Part shown: piece by piece, positions 37,326-49,647 of the stretch
Layout of the letters: each line of letters opens with the position of its first letter
Numbering within the stretch: position 1 is the first letter of the stretch
Assembly: GCF_001632365.1 (NCBI RefSeq)
Contig: NW_024468514.1
Coordinates: 579,117-643,116, forward strand
DNA: 64,000 nucleotides
Source: Laetiporus sulphureus 93-53
Lineage: Eukaryota; Basidiomycota; Agaricomycetes; Polyporales; Laetiporaceae
Direction of reading: 5' to 3'
Made by a program: the position numbers and the translations under genes
Notes under the pieces: model-generated
The model's input: the letters and a program-made list of their open reading frames with translations, nothing else
Databases searched by the model: none
Told to the model about the DNA's origin: nothing

Positions 37326-39401
37326 ATGGAGTTGGGTGATACCTTCGGCGCCCTACTGGTTGGAATTTTCATTTCTGCCATGTATGACTTCCCTGAACAA
37401 CCACACGGCTCACAAATCTTACACCGTGCAATCATGCAGTCTCTTCGGAGTCACGAACCTCCAGGTGTTCATGTATTTCAAATCGTACTCAAAAGACCCA
37501 ACATGAATGAAATTGTCGGTGTGCTATTTATGGTGCGTGCCTTCGATATCCGACCAAATCCAAAACCTTATGTGCAGCATTTAGGGTTCTGGATGCTCTT
37601 CAACTCGCATTGTCTTTCCACGTAGCCTATTGGAATCTGATAGTCAATTATTTCGACCCGCCTGACCTCTTAAGACTCCCATGGAGTTTTAAGGTCAGTC
37701 GCTGCATTGCTCCTTTTTTCGATGGTAACAAATCGCTCTGCAGGCACAGGACATCGTAAGCGTACGATAATGAAATCATCAATATCGCTTCATCTCTGGT
37801 CGCTGATGCGATACGCACATCATATACAGGCAGTGGCTATATCGTCTGTGCAGACGTGAGTCCAACTTTCACGCATCATATACAATTAGATGAAAATATT
37901 GTGTGATTGCGCGATATGCAGCTTATATGCAATTCGAGTGTGGAGCTGTAGGTGTTCCGAACTTAATGAGCGTCCACGTGTTGACGTGGCTGACAGTGGA
38001 TAAGGCTGTAAATCGAGGCAAGCGTATCCGGGGTGTCATGCCCATCACTGTTGTGAGCACGCTGAGTAATGATTGCTTTATGTACGAAGTGACAGACGAT
38101 CTCTGTACCTCTATTCCAGGCCATATTCACATGTGCGGGTTATGGTGCGTAACACATGTGCTGGTCATTTATCAATATCTCCATTTATCTGAGATGACAT
38201 TGCAGTTGCAACTATAGGTGGGTGGGATGTTATTGCTCGTCTTGCCATGTTTAATGCAGGCCTTTCCACAGTGCTATGTTATGAATTGTGCGTCATGCAT
38301 GAGTTATGTCCTACACTTCTGATTGCAGCCATGATTCACTTGCTCGCTATCAGGACCTGGATCAAGAGTGACTCTACCCTCCGCTTGCTGGGAGAGAAGG
38401 TAAGCCAGGTGCTCTCAATTACGAGGACGCGTACGTAGAGCTGCTATGCTAAACCATATCTATGTTATCGGAAGTGGGTGACATATTATCCCCTATCAAC
38501 CTGGTTTGGCGTCGACGTGGCTATCGCCGGATGTATGTCTTTTCTGTTATTTCGGTCTCGGACTGGATATCGAAGGTACGTCGAGCTGAACACCGCCTTC
38601 ATGAGAATCGAATTTCTCACCCATGCGAAAGAACAGACTCGATGATAACAGTGCTCATGCTTTTTACGCTCAGTACTGGTGTGATTACAAGGTGGGCAGC
38701 TGAAGAGTGTCTTATCGCCGGCTTGAACGCTCCTGACAGGCGCGTAGTCTTTGTTCGCTCTCAGCCATCGCCACCGTAAGGTTTCAACGTTATAAAACGC
38801 AATGCTATGTTGACATATCGGAACTCCACGCATCCACAAGATGGCCGCACTTCCCAAGACATTCATCGTCGCCGCTGTGGAATTCTCTCTGACTAAGCGT
38901 AAGAAGCATCTCGTTGACACATTAGCCGACGACACTGACGATTCCCATCGATAGTCTATGTCAATTCGTTCATGGCGATGTAAGTGTGCCTTGCATCACC
39001 AATGGCACAAAAGATGACCCTCCGTCTTGATGCATCGAAGGCTCAACGTGCGCAGTTCTCTTCGCACTCCAAAGTCGAAACCGCCCGAGGGGATCATTTA
39101 ACGACCGCTGAATCCGCTATCGTCCAGTTCAACAGATGACCGCGAGTCTCCCAACCTCGTGCCGTCCAACCGTCTGCAAAATGATTCGGGCAGTACAATA
39201 AGCAATGACATACCGACCTCGCCATCTCTACCGACAACGGATATGCACAGGACGGAGGATACCAGATTTCATCACCGAAACGCGCAGGTGCCCGATGAAG
39301 TTCATCTCCTTGGTCGTGTTGACCATCAGTCGCCGATCAAACATGCAAATACGGCGTCAACATGGGCCAAGGCCCAACCGCTGCACAGCGATGTTGTCTG
39401 A
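37326..39401 (+). pseudogene. Broken copy of the DUF6534-type membrane protein
   Basis: The same exon plan as the gene at 31346-33404. After the first intron the frame reads FGVTNLQVFMYFKSYSKDPT and then meets TGA at 37504-37506, where copy A has TGG (Trp). In the C-terminal exon a TAA at 39099-39101 replaces the TTT (Phe) of copy A. The tail after it stays open to a stop equivalent to that of copy A. With the first stop after only about 40 residues, no full-length product is expected. Confidence 0.85.
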
Positions 39402-40859
39402 GGTGACTGGGTTCTCGCGTTTACGCGTCAATTAACACAACTAAGATAACATCGTACGCTCACTATTTTGCCTCAAAATTGACGACCGCTGACAGAACGC
39501 CTCAGGAGATCAAATCTCAATCCTCATGTCTTCTGTACCTGCGTCTATTTTTGATGTATTTATTCTGAATCCGGCCAAAGTTACTGCATATGGACCGTGA
39601 GCAGGCAAAGCAGAGCGCGCTCGTGGCAGGCTGGTCTTCCCGGTGTCCCGGAGTCCTGACATGAGGCTAACGCCTACCAAGTTCCTGCTCGGAGCTAAAG
39701 TGAGACACACCGATTTTTCAATGAAAGCTCATGCATCCTTTCTCTGCCATGGAATTTTACTTAAACGCGTGCGAATAACATATATGCCGATGTCCATCAG
39801 TGCCACAGTCGACGCCTCCATTACTCTCTCACTGAGTCTTCTCCTCATGCTCCCCGTATTGCTATTAGACGGTATGTCATCAAACGTGAACAATCGAAGC
39901 TCGTCATGTACACATTGAGCACTGCGGAATGATTACCAGGTATCCTCACATACTGGAACGGCGGGATTGCTCAATTCAACACTACCGAAGCTTTTGTCAC
40001 TATGGTACGTTTGATCCCACAAATCGATAATATAACTTGTTCATGGTTCAGTTCACCCGTGCTCGATGATCTCTGACTCGACTATCCAGATGGCGATTCT
40101 GCCGCATACGTTTGTAGCTTATGAGGCGGAGTTTTCGCTCATGAGTTGTATGTCGCGTGAATGGTCTGTCTGTAACAGAGTAATAAATGTGTGCGACTGT
40201 GATTTTCCGATGCCCCAGAATCTTCCGTGAGGGACCTCAACTCGCCTTCTTTTTGGCGCCAAACTTCGACGACCATCCGAACAAGAGCAGAACGCTTTAT
40301 ACGACGTGGAGCTCCAGTAAAGGACATGGATTTTCGAACAACGAATCATTCTTTCGAAATTGGCAGGTGGGCTGATGCGCCTCCGCAGGCGACAATAGTC
40401 AGTGTTGTCGGGCCTCGACCCACGTATTTCTGGGCCCAAGACCCGCCAGCATCCGTCCTTTCGTCGTGATACTAGTCGCTATTTACAATTGCAATGGATG
40501 CTCTCTCTATATTTTCAGATCAAGTATCAATGCGTTCATGTTTTGAGTCAGGCTCCGGCTTCCGTTATAAAATGGCTGAGGAATATCCATAGAACCATAT
40601 ATTAATATCGTCCTCAACTTGGATGTACGTATGACATTCTGGATGTTTAGTATATATGATGTCCAAGCTTGATTCCAGGTGGGAGTTTGCATCGACGCTG
40701 CCTCTCACGCGCACGGTTCATGTGGATCATCATAAATACTACAGAGCGATGACACAGAGCATAGAATAGCAGCAATGATGATGAAAAGAACGCACAGCGA
40801 CAGTATCGACGGGCTCGGCTTTTGTGGAGAAAAACAATGTCCTCGTTGATGTTTCCAGT
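39402..40859. other. Right edge of block B and intergenic
   Basis: 39402-40005 matches the left block and holds the counterpart of the possible third gene (ATG 39784, then GILTYWNGGIAQFNTTEAF near 39940). From 40005 to 40859 I find only short frames without motifs, then the 3' end of MSH2. Confidence 0.45.
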
Positions 40860-43800
40860 TCACAATGAAGCCAGTATACTTTGAACCCAAGCATTCGCTT
40901 CGATCTGTGGCCGGAATTGCTCGACGCATCTCTTGAGTTGCTCTAGTTGCGCTGCAGGAGAAGGCTCATCCTCTTCGGCCATTGTGACGTCTTCACCATC
41001 ATGGTCTGGAGGCATTGATGCCCAAGTTCGCAAAAGTTCTTCGATAATCTTCGTTCCCTCCTCGACCACCTCTGCGGGTAACTGGGGCTCACTGTCGTTA
41101 CCTTCTATAGCGCACATGTCAGGCGCATCAAGACACTGCTGCGACTCGACCTTACCTTGGTTGAAATCTTCCAATTCGTCAGCTTTGCGTTTCGCCAGCT
41201 GCCAAATAAGTTATCAGTCACGAAGAGCCGTGAGAGACAAGCTGAAGCACGTACCTTGACTACATTTTCCGGGAAATTGGCCAGTTCAGCAACATGGATA
41301 CCGAAGCTTTGGTCGCACACGCCTAGCAACATGTTGAGACCATATGTCAAGTCGATTAGAAGCATAACCTACCAGGTTCCACTTTGTATAATAAGGTGAT
41401 ATCACGATCACGGTCAGCCTCTTCTGACTTGGAGACGTGCGCGACAACGTGCAGATTCTTGACGTGTGAAATCTCTTGGTCAAGGGCCGTTAGCTCGTGG
41501 AAGTGAGTCGCGAAGAGACAGAAGGCGTGAATCTCGGAGGCGATGTGTCTGCGCTTTCTTTAGCACGCATCATGTAATATTTCAGGGTAAACCTACTCTG
41601 AGATGGCCCATGCCAGACCAAATCCATCATACGTCGACGTCCCTGGATGACACAGTCAGACAGTGTTCTAATCGGAACTCCTCCAAGTGCCCCACCTCGT
41701 CCAAGTTCGTCGATGATAATCAGCGAGTCCTTCGAAGCAGACTGGCAAAAGGCCCTTCGTCATCACAAGCGCCGGACGAAGCAGAATGACAGCAGAACGC
41801 ACGCGTAGAATGGTAGCCGTCTCGAGCATCTCGGCCATGAATGTCGATATGCCTTTGAGCTGACTATCTCCAGCACCCACACGACAGAGGATCGAGTCGA
41901 ATACCGGTATACTGGCCTCTGAACACGGAACAAAACTGCCTATTTGAGCCATGAGTGCGATCACTCCAGCCTGTGTGTGCTTCTGAGTTGGCCGGATGAC
42001 ATGAGACAACGAACGTTATACCTGCCGAATGTATGTGCTCTTGCCGCCCATGTTAGGGCCAGCTGGACGAGTTTGTCAATGTCTTGCATTCGGAATCGCA
42101 CTAGCTGGGTCACGCTTACTGATAATCTGGAATTCGCTGTCATCTATCAGCGAAGCGCGGTCAGCAAGTGTAGCTTCACTGAGAAGAAAGAGCGTTCTCA
42201 CTCTTAATCATCTCTATGTCATTGGGAATGAAGCTCATGTCATCTTGGACCTCAAGACATGGGTGGCGTGCTTCTCTGAGAACCAGGCTGCCCGAGCCTG
42301 TGTTGCGGGTCTACGAGTCATCCAACGACATGATGCGTAGAGAGAGCTCACCTTTTTCCAGCATCTTGGGCTTGACATACGCCTCTGGTGCATTCACGGC
42401 GACATGAGCGAAGCTGCTTAAATCATACATGAGACGTCACTTGGCGGAACGCATCCAACGCACCTGATGATCACGTCGAGATGAGCCAGGACATTGTTCC
42501 AAGATTCCAAAACAGGCGTGTAGGTTGCTGTCAAGTCATTGGCACACCAGTATATAATATACGTTAAAGAACCTACAAGCAATATTGACGACCTCCTTGA
42601 CAAGGCCATTCTGCGTCTTCGAGTACAACTCCGTGGTTTCTTGGTATTCCGTCGCCAGCTCCTTCAAAGTCCCAGTGGTAAAGTAGGTGCCGCTCTTGTT
42701 TGTACCCAGCTGTGGGTACTTGTTCTCCTTGTTCTCGATTCTCTTAGAATCCTGTAATACAGCAGCAAGCGCCTAAGAAAACATTGGGCTCCTTCGCCGT
42801 GAACCCGCTTACGCTTTTTGTCAGGCGGAAACAGTATCCATATGTTGGCGAGTTCTCCAGGTGCAACTTCTTGTCCAAGTCGAGGTCCAGCGCATGGCCA
42901 ACGTCTTGATGCTCCTCATCTAGGCCGTCGCGGATCTCTTTCAGCTTGTCGGCAAGAACTCGGAGACGAGAGTCGTAGTCCGGCTTGATGACGAAATTGT
43001 GGTTCTCGAGCTCATCGAGGTCCAGCGTATGCTGTACCATCTCGGCGAACTTCGCAAGGTTGGCATCATATTCCTAGAGAAGGCGAGGAGCTGTCATGAG
43101 AGATGGCATTAGGTATCAATCGAATACATACTCGTAGTTTCGCGAGATAGAGCTCTTCCAATAGCTCTTTAATATCGTCATGGACAATCTCGAGGCTTTC
43201 AAGAGTAGTGATGAGGCCTTCAAGCTAAACATGCAATTGCATCGGTCAAATGGACGTTAGGACAAGAGCGCTACAAAAGTTACCTTCAATATGGCTTGAT
43301 ATACCCGAACGACGTCTTCCAAAGACGCGACGCCCTTCTGGAACCGTTTACATATGCGATGCATGTCAGGCATCATCTTGAGATACTCATCCTATGAAGC
43401 AAGATTCATACGATTGCAGCAATGCAATGATGAGAGAAGGATTGACCTGCAGTGTTCTCCGTGCATTTGAATCGTCAACGAAGATTTCCACGAGGTTCTG
43501 CCGCTTATCTGTAGGAAGTCCGGATTCAGAGCAATATACGGATAATGTTCGCGATCCAGCACTAACGGATTTCATGAAGGTTGACCAACGGCTGCTTCAG
43601 CCAGCTGCCAAGTAGGCGCGAACCTTGAGCTGTCTTGCCCTTGTTCAACAGACCGAAGAGAGAAGTGTTCTTATTAGATCCCTATACACGATATCAGTAG
43701 TTTTCATCGATGCTGCCGCCGCAGGAAGGCCTACAATGTTACCCGAGCCCTCAGTAAGGTTGAGCGCACGAAGGGCACTAGCGTCGAGCTTCATAAACTG

Positions 43801-45042
43801 GGACAGGTCGTGCATGTGGAGAGTATATGCGCCATGACTAGATGGATCTGAAAGCAGTGAAAGGTAGGAGACCAACGCGGACAGTGCGGCAGGAGCAATA
43901 GGGAGCGAGAGCTCGGCTGCGTGCGATAGATGCGAACATCGTCATATAACGCCCACTTCGCCGATCGGTCACGACTCACGTATTACCTGTGCAGCATCGA
44001 CGTTCGAAGACGAGGGTATGGAACTTGGTTTCAGCAGTCTGACGATGTCGTCCTTGATATTCTTTGTGGTGAATTCACCTATGCAGTACGGTCAGCAGAC
44101 AAGAATTATGTGGAAAGGTTAACATACTCGGTTTACGCTCGGTAATGACAACCCCACAGCGATCTAGGACCTCCTTCAGCTTCTTCAGCTCGAAGTCGCG
44201 CTCGGTAGTCCCAGTTGCCGTTCCCGTCGGTATCAGTGCCTCCTTGACAGAAAGTTGGATGATGAGAGTCTACATGACCGTCCATCAGCAGAACTGCAGA
44301 CAAACACTGTTCATTCTTGCGCACCTCAACATTGGAGAACAGGTCATTATCAACAAAGTCGGCAACGCCGATCTCGCGTGTGCTCGTATCGGCAAAGGCG
44401 ACGCCTACGCTCTTTGTCTTTGCCTTGGAAGAAGCTGCAATGGCGGCGGGTGTAGACGCGATCCTGATGGCCATGACAACAGGAGCGGAGAGGATATCCG
44501 TATGGCCAAATAAGAGATCTTCTACAGCTTGCAAATTGCCCGGAGACGCCTAAAAAGCGCATATATGCAGCAACCGTCATAGAAAGACAGTCCATGACTT
44601 ACCTCTTTGTCCAGCTTAAACCTCGTCGCCTTCTTCCCCTGCCCCGCCTCCGGTTCCCATATCTCCACTCGGAGCTGGCGGGCAGTCAGCGCCTCCCTCA
44701 AGAAACTCTTCGCCTGGCCCGGGTTCATCGTCACACTCGGGAGGCCTGCGCGCCCTCCGGAGCCCAGGTACTTGATCACCGTGTTGGTGCGGTAGAAATG
44801 CGTCGCGACATATAACGCGTCGGGGCCATGAGCAGAGTAATAGTCGCCGCGGGCGAAAAGTCGCAGTGTGCCGGTTTCTGGGGACTTGGGAGGCAGCTTG
44901 GCAAAAAAGCTGATGAATCCTGGATGCGACGCGGTATCTGGACGTAGCCATCAGTGAGTTGCTCGTAGCGAGAGCGCCGTATACGCATACCAATGTCATA
45001 ATCTTCCTTCTCCTTCTCCTTGCCGCCATACATCAGCGCCAT
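40860..45042 (-). CDS. MSH2: DNA mismatch repair protein MSH2
   Basis: ATPase that pairs with MSH6 or MSH3 in the nucleus to recognise mismatches and small loops. The N-terminal exon [17 protein letters not shown] splices to [20 protein letters not shown] and [20 protein letters not shown]. Later exons give [20 protein letters not shown] (connector domain), the lever/clamp region, and the ATPase: Walker [14 protein letters not shown] at about 42022-42060, [36 protein letters not shown], Walker [21 protein letters not shown], and LFATHFHEL. The C-terminus has [20 protein letters not shown] and an acidic tail. More than ten short introns. The start at 45042 is the first Met of that exon; Met at 45033 is an alternative. 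No inactivating change was seen. Confidence 0.97.
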
Positions 45043-45770
45043 GCTGTCGAGCTGGTCTGCAAAATCCCCTGTAGACCTTTCAGTGAGGTCAGTTGGGTGC
45101 CTTCGAGGACAAAAGAATGCTGGTAGAATACAGCAGCAGACAAAGACTACTTTGATGAGACAGAAACGCGTCATCGATCGCGTCGCACTGTTATGAGACG
45201 CGTCTGAGGCGTGTCGCGTTTTCAAGCGCCGCCCAGATTGCCCTGCATATTTTCTTGGCGGCTTTCTCGTCTACCTCCTCCTTGCCATTGTTGACGTCGA
45301 CCAATACTCATCTATACGTTTCTTTCTATTGCTGGTGTTTGATATTTCCTGAACTTCGTCTCACCTCCTAAGAATCCGAGTATTTCAGCTTTTTGTTCGG
45401 ATTAGAACCGCACCTTTAGTGTACAGACGCAGCGGCAACCCACCGCAGCTTCTGATAGGGATACATGGTGCGAAAGCAATGTGGATGTTCTCATCCTTCT
45501 TCCTATATTACTTCGATGCCCATCTTTCTATGGCATAGAGGTTTGTCACGGCAGACACATATCAACAGTATCGTTGGATCGTCTCGTTCTTACATATCGT
45601 GCAGAATTACTATACTCATGTTTGCACACGCGGTCATATGCCCTTCATGCGAATATATATATTCAACAAGTCATAATAGTCGCAGCACAGCATTTGCAGA
45701 GCAGGAATCCGAGAGAGTACGCAGTGCTTTACTGTAACGATCCTAGTGTACCGTGAAATGCCAACTTGCT
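45043..45770. other. Intergenic (MSH2 promoter side)
   Basis: 730 bp between the MSH2 start and the PMP3 stop, both genes on the minus strand. No gene seen. Confidence 0.5.
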
Positions 45771-46308
45771 TCACGCGTAGCTGCCACCGGTGGCGCCATA
45801 GCCGGCAGGAGGAGCACCAGCGGGCGCATTGTATAAGGGCTCATAGTGGCCGTTGCCAACGTCTACGCGGTTGTCAGAAATGTGAATTCGGAAAAGAGAC
45901 GAACAGGACGCACATTGGAAGCCGCCACGGCCGTAGCGCTCCTCTGCCTTCATCTTCTTGTATATCAGCCAGAACGCATGCTAGATACAAACGAGGTGCT
46001 CGTCAGACCCCATCCGTCTGGTGATTCACATTAGCACGTACAATATGTCCCGGAATATAACCCAAGCTGCAGCATAAAAGTCAACATACTGTACGACAAG
46101 ACAATCCCATGCTTGGGTGGCGAGTATCACTCACATCGTCAGACAGACGTTGATGAGCAGGTCGCAGCTGCAACCCGACATGAAGAACACCGCGACAGGC
46201 GGGCAAAGGATGGTCACCTATCGCCATATTCAGCTGAACCGCTCGCGATCGCTATCCTCGAAGTACGCGCACCAGGATCAGACAGATATCCGAGCCTCGA
46301 ATTGGCAT
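45771..46308 (-). CDS. PMP3: PMP3/UPF0057 small plasma-membrane proteolipid
   Basis: A small two-helix plasma-membrane protein, related to yeast Pmp3 and plant RCI2, that influences membrane potential and salt or cold tolerance. Five short exons give MPIRGSDICLIL, VTILCPPVAVFFMSGCSCDL, LINVCLT, ILGYIPGHI, HAFWLIYKKMKAEERYGRGG, and a Gly/Ala/Pro tail YVGNGHYEPLYNAPAG... ending GGSYA. The P-P-V-A-V-F-F-x-x-G-C and L-G-Y-I-P-G-H-I-H-A motifs are diagnostic. The tail extension after the second helix is the fungal long form. The phases of all four introns agree. Confidence 0.93.
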
Positions 46309-48605
46309 GGTGGATTCAGTGGTATAAACGTTGAACGTTGAACGTGAGGATGGAAAGAGTAGTGTACAGTTAGTTGGGATGCGGGTTGGTGTGGTTTATG
46401 GGTGAGAGGCGTGGGGAGGCTCCGCGGCAACCCTGCTGCGAGGCGGTGATCGATGACGTAGGCGCAGCGAACCGGTACAATCCAGTTCGGTTTGTACTCA
46501 TATGTCACAGCCACTTATGGATGTCGTTTGGAGAAGAGTACCCCACTCGACAGTTTGTCTCTCCCCTAAGGCAGACAACAAAATACCTACTTCTCTGAGG
46601 GACGGAGGTCAGGAGGTATAAAGCTCGACAGCGCAGTTGGAGACCTCGGATCCTCATTGAAGAGCAACATGGATCCGTCATCATGTGTAGCCATGTGAAG
46701 GAATTAGAGTGTACCGGAGTGTTAGCGATTGCCACTGCAAAGTCAAAGCGTCGTACATGGATGACAGAATCCACAGAAAGAAGTGTTTTACGGACAGACG
46801 ACATCGAGCTCCGACATCTGACTTCACTGCGTGTAACAGAATCCTGCCGCATTTAATGAAAATACTGGTTCACGGCATGAGTGTCTGCACGCGTTGGATC
46901 CATCTGGCGGAGTGGCCTTCGTAACCCGTCGGTTGGCCTCCAATCGAGAATGAAAGTCAACTGTTGTTTTGCATTCCTACCCAGCATGTCGATGGGGGGG
47001 AATCATATACGGGGACATTGGATGTGTTGTATGCGATGTTATCTCCGTGGACGAGAAGGGGACATATCCTCGGGCTTGCGAGGCCACACCATATTCCTAA
47101 GCTGCAGCGCGCGCGCGCAGAGAGCGAACAGCCGCCGGTGCCCACGATTACAAGGTGAATGTATAGCGTGACATGACGCTACTGGTTACGCCATCGAACG
47201 TGAGCAGAAGACAGACGTATTAGGAATCCACGCTGTCCTATCAGTAGGAGGTAGACAAGCCTTCACGAACGTTTCTCTATGGGATGCAGCCTGAGGGAAG
47301 CTGCCAGGGTGAAAAGCGACTTGTCAACCTCATGTAGCACGGCCGGCCTCTGGAATAGCGCAGGCATGCGCAACGCATGAGCCAGAAAAAAGTGACATAA
47401 ATAGATGGATTCAAGGATGTCTGAAGCATCGCTCTTTATCTTGCTGCAGATGTGCGACCGTCAGTGCGTGGGTTGACTGTTCGGGTAACATAAACGTTTT
47501 GAGCTCTTGAATGGATGGGAGGATCTCAGTGCGAACGTTCGCGGAGCATAGTGCGCGCCCATAAAGGGTGGATCAGGAAACCTTAAGTACGTTTTACAGG
47601 AACCCCCGCTTGGAGCGTTGCAGCCTGCATGCTCACCGAACGCCGATGGAGCGAACGAGGAGCTTTGTCATCCCTGACTCATAAGCGTTGTGTCAGAGCA
47701 TCGATTCCTTAGCAAGACAAACGCGGACCGTAAGACGAAACTGCCCCTTCCAGCTGGAAGAAGTCAGGTCGCCCAATGTTTGGAGTCTCTTCGCGAACGC
47801 ACTTCGGGCGTACGCGGTGAGAAACAACGACCATATGCGCGTTAGGTGGATGTATCGTAGCGAGCGCCGTGCAGCATGTCTGAGACGACGCTGCCCATTT
47901 GAGCAGAAGGTTGATTTTCGCGGACATGGATGGCGCATAAAGGATGCGAGCAGCGAAGGCATACGAAAAGAGGCAAGAAATTCGCGTCGGCTGCGGAGAA
48001 GCATCGATGGGCCGGGGACCCAGCCCGCGGCCGCGGGAGAGAGCGTACAGATTGGGGGATCACGCCAGGAGAGCGAGGGCGTTTTGTGCCAAATCGGGAC
48101 AGCGAGCGCATCATGATTTCCTGTTTAGGCAGCGATCTCCCGCCGGACTTCGTCATTGCGTTCTTGGCGCCACTCTGCCCCCATCGAACTCTTGCCTCAC
48201 CGTCTAATTCTGCTGACGCCGCTGACTGTGCCCACCTGGGCATTGTGCTGTCTTGCAAATTCGTTCTGGATGTGAGCTGCGGTGGACGGGGGACGGGGAG
48301 ATTGAGTTTGCGCGTACGGTGAACGTTTTCACTCGTACGCGTCTAGGAAGGAAAGGTCCGTCCATCGGGAGCCCTCGAGGACACCTTTAATTGATCAGAG
48401 AGCTAGAAGCATCGCCGTGTGTTCAAGCAATATTCGTTGCCGTTCGAGAAAATGCTTCCTGCCCTGGTCTTCTGAACAGGAGGCATGCGCGCATTTGGCA
48501 AGATCCTCCCTCGTCGCCCGCTCGCCGTAGGCGCTCGATCGATGCATATAGACTCGAGCAGCGCGACCCCCCGGCATTCTTCCCTCACCATTATCCGAGT
48601 GTTGG
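46309..48605. other. 2.3-kb divergent intergenic region
   Basis: It lies between PMP3 (minus) and the WrbA-type gene (plus). The right half (47800-48600) is GC-rich, with long overlapping frames on both strands (for example 47930-48322) that have no domain or splice support. It probably carries the promoters. Confidence 0.45.
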
Positions 48606-49647
48606 ATGTGCTTCCCCCGCAAACGCACCAAGAACCAGCTCTCCGACGACGACAGGACCCCAAACACGAGCAAGCCGGCCGAGAAGGATATAAAGCCCAC
48701 CCAGTCCTCCACCGCTCCCACCCAAGCCCCCGCTTCCACCGCTACTGTCACTGAAACCATGTCTTCCCCAAGAATCGCCATTGTCATCTACTCCATGTAC
48801 GGCCACATCGCCAAGGGTGAGCCCTTCTGTCCTCCATCTCTTGCCGCATGCACTAATCTCCCTCTCGTACAGTGGCCGAGTCCGTGAAGAGTGGCGTCCA
48901 GTCGGCCGGCGGCTCTGCGACAATCTACCAGGTTTCCGAGACCCTCTCGCAGGACATCCTCGAGAAGATGCACGCGCCCGCGAAGCCTGCCTACCCCATC
49001 ATCGCGCCGACGGACCTCCCCAACTTTGACGGGTTCATCTTCGGTGTCCCCACGCGGTACGGCAACATGCCCGCCCAGTTCAAGGTTCGCCGCCGTCTTG
49101 TTCCTGCGTATGTGCGCTCTATGCTGACTTATGCGCGCGCATATAGGCGTTCTGGGATGCGACGGGTGGGCTCTGGGCGTCGGGCGCGCTCGCGGGCAAG
49201 TACGCGTCCGTGTTCGTGTCTACTGGCACGCCAGGCGGAGGACAGGAGGTGACGGCGCTGAGCATGCTATCGACGTTCACCCACCATGGCATCATCTTCG
49301 TCCCTCTCGGCTACAGCAAGACTTTTGCCCAGTTGTCCAACCTCGACGAGGTCCGCGGTGGTGAGTGTCTCGCCCTGTCTAACACACTTCTTGTGTGGCC
49401 TGCTGCCATATGAAGCGCATGTTAGCGTGCTTTTCACGCAAGATGCGCGCATATATCCTCTCTTCTCTAATTGTTCGTCTGTCACCTACCGGACATTACG
49501 CTAACATACCCTCTCACAGGCTCTCCATGGGGCGCAGGCACCTTTGCCGGCGCGGACGGCTCTCGCCAGCCGACTGCGCTCGAGCTCGAGGTCGCCAAGA
49601 TCCAGGGTCAACACTTCTACAGCGTCCTGTCGAAGGTCAAGTTCTGA
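48606..49647 (+). CDS. WrbA-type NAD(P)H:quinone oxidoreductase (flavodoxin-like)
   Basis: FMN-dependent two-electron quinone reductase of the WrbA/Pst2/Ycp4 family, which limits semiquinone radicals. Four exons. After a 51-residue Thr/Pro/Ala-rich lead the fold begins at Met 52 (48759) with the FMN phosphate loop [18 protein letters not shown], then [59 protein letters not shown], and [18 protein letters not shown]. It ends [10 protein letters not shown]. The N-terminus MCFPRKRTK is a Cys plus basic cluster that could be palmitoylated and hold the protein at a membrane. A TATAAA at about 48691 inside the lead might drive a short form starting at Met 52. Confidence 0.95.

Larger units (their letters stand above)
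35125..40005. repeat. Duplicated block, right copy (B), decaying
   Basis: About 4.9 kb in the same orientation as the left copy. The gene order is kept, but both recognisable genes carry inactivating changes. Homology ends near the ACTACCGAAGCTTTTGT string, matching ACGCTGTCGAAGCTTTTCT at about 34040 in the left copy. Confidence 0.9.

Noticed and set aside
47930..48322. 130-codon plus-strand frame with Arg/Gly-rich content
   Set aside because: GC-rich intergenic DNA gives long frames on both strands here; no start context, splice or domain support.
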